From Buddleja alternifolia (taxonomy: Eukaryota > Streptophyta > Magnoliopsida > Lamiales > Scrophulariaceae), in NCBI GenBank assembly GCA_019426215.1, contig CM033399.1:27971022-28035021 (forward strand): a DNA stretch of 64,000 bases, in the 5' to 3' direction. The first letter of the stretch is position 1, and each line of letters opens with the position of its first letter. The position numbers and the translations under genes were made by a program. Under the pieces are notes generated by a model. It made no database searches. It saw only the letters and a program-made list of their open reading frames with translations, and was not told the origin of the DNA. Of this stretch, positions 56,329-64,000 are shown piece after piece.

Positions 56329-59327
56329 CTCAAGATGTACCTCAAGATGTACCAATCACTGATGCCCTTCCTCTCTCGGAGATTCCAGTTGAAATAGACG
56401 TGGACATGGCAACTGTTGTGGATATCGCTAAAAAGGCATCACAAGTTCTTCCTGACACTGAAACTTCATCAGCAAGTGAAGCAACTTTAAACGCTGAGCG
56501 GTCGATAGAAGTGGCCCTTATCCCAACAGAAGCTATTGCTTTTGTTCCTACTCCAACAGGACCTCCTCCTCGTGTCATTGATTTCTTCCCGCGCGGATAC
56601 TCTTCAGATATTGAATTTTATTATGCCGCCAGAGAACGTGACACTCAAACGCTTGCCGAGTTGGAAATCCAATTTCAAACAACTCTCCATCTGCTTGATC
56701 TTTCAGACTCTCACAAGTTTGAGATCTTCGAGCGTTTTGCCAATCTTGGTCTGTACAGTTTAGAGCGTCTTCATTCACGCCTTGAGTATATTCGTCGACC
56801 AGCGTTCAACCGATCAGAATTTAACGAGAAGCGATTCAATTTCACCGGTCGCTCAGAAGAGTCCTTTTATCCTCTGCGCCAAAACAAGATTGTTTTCAAA
56901 AACCCCCCACATGGGTGATTGGAACAAAGATCCAGATAAGGCAGATCTTCACAAGATAGGATATTCGGCTCTTCCTTCTGTCGTCAACTCTCCTCAAAAC
57001 GCTTTATCTCCTAATCCACTTAAGTTATGGAACGGAAAATGACCTATTGTTGCTGAGCGTCCAAATTCGGTCAACTCGTGGATAGAAGATGAGGCTCGAG
57101 AATATCTAGCAAGATTATGGGCTGAGGATTATGAAGAAGAAATGGAACGCTTTGAGAAATTTCTTGCCGCTAGAAAAGATCAAGCTAAAGCTATCAAGCT
57201 GGGCAAGCGATGGATGATGAATACAGCCAGATGGGCTGAAGAATTTGTTCTGCATTTCTATACCCTTGAAGAACTTATAAGATACCCGTTTTTTTTAAGT
57301 TTGGGATAGAATACAAGCGCCGAGGATATGAAACCTTTTTGCTTCAACAGCGTCAGATTATTGCAGGGAATGTTAGCGCTTTGCCACGATACAGACAACC
57401 AATCGAAAGCTACATTCGCCAGCAACTCGCCTTATACAGCCTGGGCGGACGCTACGTCTTGCATCCTCGTGCAGACTTTGTTCAAAGAATCTTTCCTGAC
57501 CTAAACGAAGACGCTTCGTCAAGTAAATGGCCAATTCTTCCCGGTCAGAGTCAGATTCGTGTTGATGTTTCAACAGAACACGCTGAGTTTGCTGAGTTCC
57601 ACAGAGACATGAGAGCAGTGTTTGAAAATGCCCAAGCGCTGGACAGCAGTTTCAATCACTTTTCCGGGTGTTACAATTTCAGAGGATATACTCTTCACCA
57701 CGTGCTCTTTACTGAATCAAACATTCAAGTGGCCAAGATGATCTCGCTGATTAGGCCAGTGGACCAAGACGCAGCTCAAGCGCTCATGCCGTTGATTTTG
57801 GACTTTTTCTACAGATATACTTCAGGGATTGATTTACCGGAAGGTGTGCAACTTGCACTAAGTACCGAAGAGCACGAAGACGCTATATTCTTTATACCGC
57901 AATCTAGCCTGATCAGTCCCCGGCATGTAATGGAAGCCCTTGGCCCCATTTGGGTCATTGGCATTAGAGAACCTTCTCTTCCCCAAATCCAAATAATGGA
58001 AGAAGACTCTGCTCCTACTGTGGAAGTCGCTCAAAATCCTGAGGCTTCCTTGCCAGATTCTTCTAGCGCCCCAGTAGTCGAGCCCCCAACAATTACAGAT
58101 TCTATCTTGGATCAAGCAATTGAAGAAGTGCACGCTGAAATTGCTCAATCGCCTGTAGAACCTCTCATCAGAGATAAGATCAAAGGTAAGGCTGCAGTTT
58201 CAAGTTCTTACGGACTTCTCCCGTCCCCAGAGTGTCCTTCTTCGGATTCAGATTCAGACAGTGATTTAGAGGCTCGAGATTTCAGAACGGCAGTACGAAA
58301 CTCGCTTACCCACATCGAAGGTTCCTGCTCCAAGATCTCTGAGGCTGCTGATAGACAGATTCGCATAGAGTCTGACACACGGAGCCGAGACATTGCCAAC
58401 GCTTCAAATAAAAGCACTATTGCTATCATGAATAACATGTCCCCTCTTATCGCTGAGCTCTCCTCTGAATTCTATCGCCACTTAGCTCAGAGCGCTTCGG
58501 CTGATGCTGAAAGACACGCTTCATCCAATGCCGTCGCTCAGAGTGTCGCCCAGCAAATTGCTCTTCTAGTCAAAGAAGTTAGACTTTTGCGCCGAGATGT
58601 CACTCATCTAAAGAACTCCCTTGATGAATTCAAGAAGAGGGAAAGTAAAGAAAAGTCCAAAGCGATTTCCAAGACGGATAATAAACATTGGCGTTCAATG
58701 TTCGATGAACTAGTAAGCATTAAGAAAATGCTATCCAAGAAAAGAAAGCCAAGGTATTATCTCGGAAAGTACGCTCTTCCTCAATTGGACCCTGACTTCT
58801 TAGAAAGTATGGGATTTCATGCTTATGCCGGACCGCTACAACGACCTGTAAATTGGAGACCATCAAATGACCGTCAAAGAGATATATATTATGATCTGAT
58901 TCGTGAACTTGGCATTCCACCAAGGGATTGGACGGAAAGGTTGTTAGAGCTAAATGAAAGCGCCAGACTCCGCAGGCATGACTATGATGAAGTCTAACAT
59001 ACAACCATGATCGACATTGATCGACTCTTTAAAGAGTTAGCATTAGAAGTTCTGCAAGGAGAAGAAAGAGCAAAGCGACAGAAGAAATAATTTTTTTTGT
59101 GCATTTTATTTCTTTCTTATTATTTTCAGCATAAATCATGTATGCTTTATTCTTTCAATATATATGAATGATTTATCGCTGAAACAACTTGTTGAAGCCA
59201 ACCTAACTTTAACTAACTTCACTAACTTTTCAAACGCTGACTTATATTCCTTTGGGCCTTTTCTTTTTAAGTAACTCTTAAATTATAAAAGAGTTACAAG
59301 TCTTGACATCATCAAAAAGGGGAAAAT

Positions 59328-60838
59328 TATTAGGAAATTTCATGTTAGATGTTTTGATGATGACAAGATAGGATTCAATGTTAGAACCCAAAAATGTAAG
59401 CTTTCCGTTTTTCCTAGATTGATGTATAAGCGTTTAAAAGTTTGTAAATTATTATTTCTATTTTGTTTAGGCTTGTAATTTTTATCTTCATAAATTTTAG
59501 ACTAAGTCTTAGTAACTGAATCGCTAGTAGAATTCTAGGTGAGTCTATTAGAGAAGAAGTTGAAGACCAGCGTCTGAAGTCAACCAGAGATAAAGATTTT
59601 CTTCTTAGCGCCTGTCAAACGCTAAAAGACCATTTCAGGATATATGGATCAAACGCTCAATTTGTCTCAAGCGATGGATGTAAGATTCACCTGAAATAAA
59701 TCCTCAAGTCATGAAGGACTTAAATGCAATCATTTAACGGACATTTATTTCTAACGGGAAATAAATTCAAATTGCATTAAATGCTTGATAAGAGCATTAA
59801 ATGTGATAAGCTACTGTGACTTGTGGACAAGCCACCTTTTGACCAGACTGTCAGAAATTTCAGAGTTTTAGCTGCTCCCGTCCAATCGGATTCAGCGAAT
59901 TTTCAGGAATGTCAGACTTTAGGTAGATCACGCGCCACGTGAAAGGCACGCTTCTACATGTGTCCAACGGACAGATCCCAAGAAATTGCTTATAAATACC
60001 TTACTCCAGAAAACCCTAAACAGAACAACGAGAATATACGAGAAATTATTGCTAAAAATCTTACGTACATTCTTTCTGGAAAAAGCTTAGAAACCCCATA
60101 GCCAAAACCTTTCAAGCTTTCTATCTACGTTCCAGACAGTCACAATTATCTCAAATATCTTCCAAAGAAGAAATTTAAACTCCAACTGAGATATTCCAAG
60201 TTGTTTGATCTTCTCTAAAACAAACAAACCCTAGTGACAAACTTCAACCTTTCATCTGAGTGAGAAAAGTTGTTGAAACCTTTCAGGCAGTATTTCCGAG
60301 TGAGAGAAGCTTGAAGAAGACGATCTTCATTGGTGCTGAAGTCTGTGTGATCAAGGAGCCCAAGATCTTTTTCATCCATTACTATTTTGTAGAAGTTTCT
60401 GTGTGATTCTTTGATAATCATCATAGTAAATTCCTCCAAGTGAAAAAGGAGAAGAAGGACGTAGCTGGGATTACATCACCCAGTAAACCTTACAAATTAT
60501 TGTGTCATTTATATTTTATTGTCTTATATTCATCACAGTATATTATTCTGAAAAAGACAAATAAAATTGCAAAGCGATTAACTTAACAAAAAGAACGCTA
60601 AACATTATTTCCGCTGTGCTAACCCTGATTAAGCGATCTAAGCGTTGCCCTACTTTGGTAAACTGCTGAAATCACTGAGTCTAAGTTAACTACTCTGAAG
60701 CGTCTGACCCAAGCGCTCAGCTTTCCAAGCGTTCAAATTTCTAAAGTGATACGAAAATTTATGAAGTCGAAAAAGACTTCAGGGTCTATTCAACCCCCCC
60801 CCCTTCTAGACCTTTTCGTATGCCACTTGGGACCACCA
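59328..60838 (+). repeat. 3' LTR of SIRE-B
   Basis: About 1.5 kb, homologous to the SIRE-A LTR from TATTAGGAAATTTCATG (TG of the terminus mutated to TA) to CACTTGGGACCACCA. It is preceded by AAAAAGGGGAAAA as polypurine tract. It lacks the ~95-bp duplication found in SIRE-A. No partner 5' LTR is in the window, so no target duplication can be read. Confidence 0.88.
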
Positions 60839-61729
60839 TCTTCCTTCTTCCAACAAAAAATCAACACCACAAAGCCCGAAATCCTCCTTTCTTTCAAATT
60901 TCTCCTTCTTTTTTCAATTTAAGGTGATTATCTATTTTAATTTAATGTGTAGTTTTATACTTATGAATTTAGATATGATTTTTATGATTTATTTAGAATT
61001 TGTGATTGTTGTTTAATTTAGTAGTTATCCCTAAAATTTATACTTATGATTGTTGTTGAATTTTAGGATTTTAGGGTTTATTGGTTAATTGTAGTGTAGA
61101 AGTTCGAATTTTAGGGTTTATGTTTCAATTTTGGGGTAGAATTTCGAATTTTATAGTAGAATTTTGAATTTTAGGGTTTATGTTTCAATTTTTGGGTAGA
61201 ATTTCGAATTTTATGGTAGAATTTTGAATTTTAGGGTATTATTTTTGAATTTTTGTTGTAGAATTTTAGGTAAAATTTTGAGTAGTGTAATTTAGAATTT
61301 TTGTAGTAAAATTTTAGTTAGACTTTTAATAAAAAATTTAGGTACTAGTTTGAATTTATTTGGTATTCCACAATTTCAAATTTGTATGTATAATATTTGG
61401 CCAAACAAATTTAGTATTTAGTGACAATTCTTGAATACACATATAATGTTTAGGTGTTACTTCGATTTTTAATGTTTAGAATAGTGGCATATTTGTAAAC
61501 ATTATATGTGCATATTTTTAGTATTAATTCTTGAATACACATATAAAATTATAATTTATGTTTAATTTTTAAGTGTTGATTAATTTAATCAAATTTTAGT
61601 GTTGATTATTGAACTTTGATACGATATAATTTGGGTATAAATTTGAATTTTTAGTGTTTAGAATAGTGGATAATAATCTAATTAATTCATTGTATTCTAA
61701 TTGTACTTGCTATACTTTATAAATGCAGG
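60839..61729 (+). other. Leader and intron-like region before the PMD remnant
   Basis: AT-rich. AAGGTGATT near 60922-60930 could be a donor and AAATGCAG ending at 61729 an acceptor, giving a 5' UTR intron before the ATG at 61730. A ~65-bp unit (GAATTTTAGGGTTTATG and following) is repeated at about 61100-61240. Confidence 0.45.
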
Positions 61730-62610
61730 ATGGTAGATCGTGCTATATATGGGCCTGTAGATCCTAGTGTGTTGACGGATCAAGCAAGCCATAGGTCTGA
61801 GTTAGTAATTTCAGGGAGAGCTAGAGCATTGCGATCCAGACGAGCAGATGCTCATTATTTTAAAATGGTCAAATCCAGAAATTTTGTTCCACCTCATCGT
61901 CGAGTCTTACAAAAAATCCATCAAATGGGGTTTTACCGCTTTTACTTGTTAACCTTGTGTGGCATGCTCAGAAATGATATAAGGGTCTTTGAGATCGGGC
62001 CTTATGTGGCATACTCCATCAAATCGAGCAATGCTGCTGAGGGGATATTAGGGTCTTTGAGATCGGGTCTTACCCAACTTTCCTGGATGGTTACGTGTAG
62101 TCGTCGTTCTGATGTAGCATCGGGTGTTCATTTTGCTCAGAGAGGCAGAGAAGACATGCTTCCATAAAGGAGAAGTAGTGTCGAAAGAGACGACGATGAT
62201 GAAGTAGAAGTTGGACGGCATCACTCACGTCCTTATGTGGGCGAAGCTGGGACTTCGAGTCAAGTTCCTCTCAACCCAGATGCTACCGGCGAAACACCCG
62301 AGCCAGAGTTGCGTTACACATTCCAAGATGAGGGGCCTTCATCATCAGCTTGGGCAACGCCCGACAATTTCTGGGATCATTTTATGGGGCCTCCCCCTCA
62401 CACAGGTCTGAGTCTGGACCACTCGAATTATCCACCTCCCGTACCAGAAATCCACCTCCGGACTCCCACAGTTTGGACACATCTGCAGTTCCGTTCAACT
62501 TTGATATGAACAGAATAAGAAGAAATGCAGGGACCTAGACGGTCAACAAGGAGGGGGCGTGCTCCAAACTGTGGCACGGGGGGACATCGCGGTTCGCATC
62601 AACATAGATA
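61730..62610 (+). pseudogene. Plant mobile domain (PMD) protein, N- and C-terminal remnants
   Basis: MVDRAIYGPVDPSVLTDQAS and RALRSRRADAHYFKMVK resemble the N-terminus of plant-mobile-domain proteins (MAIN-like / phosphatase 7 long-form group). The domain core is missing: the frame passes through a short duplicated segment (ILGSLRSGL) and stops at 62165-62167. A Pro-rich tail follows in other frames, ending near STRRGRAPNCGTGG. PMD proteins spread with transposons and can act in silencing. This copy is internally deleted and broken. The identification rests on recalled family phrases. Confidence 0.6.
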
Positions 62611-62845
62611 GTCTTTTTAATTTTTTGCTTATATTTATTGCTATTTTTTTTTTTGAATTTGTAATATTTCACCATATTTATATTTATATTATTGACGTAA
62701 TTGTTCAATTGAAAGACCGAACATAAGACAAAAACGAAAGGGAATAATTTGAAGGCGAAATAATCCGACTTTTATTTGAAGGCGAAAAAACTAATACGAA
62801 ACTAATACGAAAATTGAATTAATATGAAACTAATTGACATAAATC
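62611..62845. other. Short AT-rich spacer
   Basis: Nothing recognised between the PMD tail and the minus-strand coding-like segment. Confidence 0.4.
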
Positions 62846-62995
62846 TAGTTATTCTCCTCATCAGACATTTCACTATCCGATCGATACTCATGACCTACAC
62901 TAAGCTCCCACCGGGCTCTTGCTTCTTGCAGGTAACTAGAAATCACTTCACGTTGCATTATTTTGTGATTCCACACGAAAATGGGAGATAATCAT
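62846..62995 (-). other. Short coding-like tail on the minus strand
   Basis: A 50-residue open stretch ends at TAG and reads WNHKIMQREVISSYLQEARA and later SDSEMSDEENN. Composition and the acidic end look like a protein C-terminus. It has no start codon at its head, an in-frame stop lies just upstream and then a tandem array begins. I cannot name the family. Confidence 0.3.
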
Positions 62996-63002
62996 AACTC
63001 TA

Positions 63003-63703
63003 AAAAAAAACAGTTTTTTTACTAAAAATGCTCAAACGGGGCTGTTTTACGTGGCCATATTTCTTCACTTGGGTGTCGGAATGAGCCAAAACTTATAGTT
63101 TTACAAACTTCATAACATCGCCTACAATTTTTATGTTGAAGTTATGGCCAACAAATGTACAAAAACAGGCCAAAAATGAGCCAGAACATAATAAAAAAGA
63201 AGATTTTTTAACAAAAAATGCTCAAGCGGGCTGTTTTTGCGTGGCCATATTTCTTCACTCGGGTGTCGGAATGAGCCAAATCTTATAATTTTACAAACTT
63301 CATAACATCACCTACAATTTCTATGTTCAAGTCATGGCCAAAAAATGTACAGAAACCGGCCTAATACGAGCCAGAAGAAAAAAAACAGTTTTTTTACTAA
63401 AAATGCTCAAACGGGGCTGTTTTGCGTGGTCGTATTTCTTCACTCGGGATTCAGAATGAGCCAAATCTTATAGTGTTACAAACTTCATAACATCACCTAC
63501 AATTTTTATGTTCAATTCATAGCCAAAAAATGTACAGAAACCGGTCTAATATGAGCCAGAAAAAAAACAGTTTTTTTACTAAAAATGCTCAAACGGGGCT
63601 GTTTTGCGTGGCCATATTTCTTCACTCGGGTGTCGGAATGAGCCAAATCTTATACTTTTACAAAGTTCATAACATCACCTATATTTTTTATGTTCAAGCT
63701 ATA
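63003..63703 (+). repeat. Tandem array, four copies of a ~185-bp unit
   Basis: The block CTCAAACGGGGCTGTTTTGC, then CGTGGCCATATTTCTTCACT and CGGAATGAGCC, recurs at 63031, 63221, 63406 and 63588 (spacing 190, 185, 182 bp). The last copy is cut near 63703. Each copy is preceded by a homopolymer-rich AAAAAACAGTTTTTTTACT. Confidence 0.85.
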
Positions 63704-64000
63704 AAGCACGGACACTCCGAAAATTATCCCCAGGCGGTGTCGTGCGCGTGTTGGACACGACACTCCTCCTTCACGTGTCGGACACTTCTAATCCGTGTCC
63801 ATGGTTAAAAATAAAAATAGAAATTCGGACACCGTGTCGGACACTTCTAATGCGTGTCCATGGTTAAAAATAAAAATAGAAATTCGGACACCGTGTCGGA
63901 CACGACCAAATGCGTGTCTGACACGGTGAGGACACAGTCAGGACACGGCTAGGTCACTTTTTATAAGATACTAAAACTTTGGGGGGTTAAATTGTAAATA
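63704..64000. repeat. GTGTCGGACAC-rich repeats
   Basis: A ~60-bp unit containing CGGACACCGTGTCGGACAC and GTCCATGGTTAAAAAT is tandemly repeated at about 63770-63905, followed by further GACACGG words. This inverse-repeat-rich texture is typical of a transposon end in plants, but the other end is outside the window. Confidence 0.6.

Larger units (their letters stand above)
54705..58997 (+). pseudogene. SIRE-B third ORF, with two candidate introns and breaks
   Basis: Candidate exons are 54705-55986, 56068-56247 and 56329 onward. The first codes 426 residues: a conserved N-terminal domain (LVNWDYLFDN, KGTFDKI), then Ser, Lys and Pro-rich tracts, ending in TAG one codon before the donor. Both joins keep frame with phase-1 introns, and the third exon runs into IPVEIDVDMATVVDIA, which aligns with PVDVHLDVDMAHIVAIA in SIRE-A. 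Later breaks: frame change at a C-run near 56905, TGA at 57040-57042 and frame change at a T-run near 57290. The last part (57339-58997) ends in a coiled coil (ALLVKEVRLLRRDVTHLKNSL) and a basic region. Function unknown. Confidence 0.75.
51376..60838 (+). mobile_element. 5'-truncated Sirevirus (SIRE-B)
   Basis: Homologous to SIRE-A from the end of gag through pol, spacer, third ORF and 3' LTR. The 5' LTR, primer site and nearly all gag are missing; peptidase gene DNA abuts instead. Pol has two TGG-to-stop changes and a deletion equal to SIRE-A 19313-20289 (977 bp). The protein frames are similar but clearly diverged from SIRE-A, so this is a different subfamily. It cannot move on its own. Confidence 0.9.

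Noticed and set aside
63003..63703. Possible CRISPR-like array
   Set aside because: Units of ~185 bp repeat over their whole length without unique spacers, in a plant nuclear context; it is a tandem repeat.

Overview
The window is nuclear DNA of a flowering plant, most likely a eudicot. Coding and intron style, plant-type Copia elements of the Sirevirus lineage, a caulimovirid (plant pararetrovirus) integration and plant gene families (BTB/POZ, HSF, F-box, PMD, mitochondrial processing peptidase) all point that way. No species assignment is attempted. Most of the window is repeats; the only host gene that reads as intact is a two-exon BTB/POZ gene at 4622-9059.

Layout. 1-4621: AT-rich intergenic DNA with a 937-bp Mutator-type element (perfect 9-bp target duplication), a 760-bp hAT-type MITE and a five-copy ~132-bp tandem array just upstream of the BTB/POZ gene. 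9060-13017: intergenic DNA with an inverted-repeat remnant and a decayed heat-shock-factor first exon carrying a minisatellite. 13018-27344: a complete, young Sirevirus (here SIRE-A) with near-identical LTRs, a perfect 5-bp TSD, gag, pol and a long third ORF in the env-like position. 27345-33100: low-information DNA with short mitochondrial rRNA-like pieces and an LTR-like remnant. 33181-41650: an endogenous caulimovirid on the minus strand with ORF1, a small coiled-coil ORF, movement protein, capsid-protease-RT-RNase H polyprotein, transactivator-like ORF, and a TATA / poly(A) signal / tRNA-Met primer site region. 42581-43775: F-box pseudogene. 43919-50963: a second Copia element (here COPIA-B) with three nonsense mutations and a palindrome-rich LTR. 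50964-51366: a fragment of the mitochondrial processing peptidase alpha gene. 51376-60838: a 5'-truncated, internally deleted second Sirevirus (SIRE-B). 60839-64000: a plant-mobile-domain gene remnant and tandem repeats.

How parts relate. SIRE-A and SIRE-B share gag tail, pol, third ORF and LTR and serve as mutual references. The comparison suggests that the third ORF of SIRE-B holds two 81-nt GT-AG introns, both in phase 1, that SIRE-A lacks, which is the most unusual observation here. COPIA-B has a 14-nt perfect complementarity between its LTR and the site just after the LTR where a primer should bind, so self-priming is possible. The caulimovirid combines a separate movement-protein ORF and a viroplasmin-type ORF with a second cysteine motif classically associated with badnaviruses. 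All calls come from reading the sequence; no search was run.
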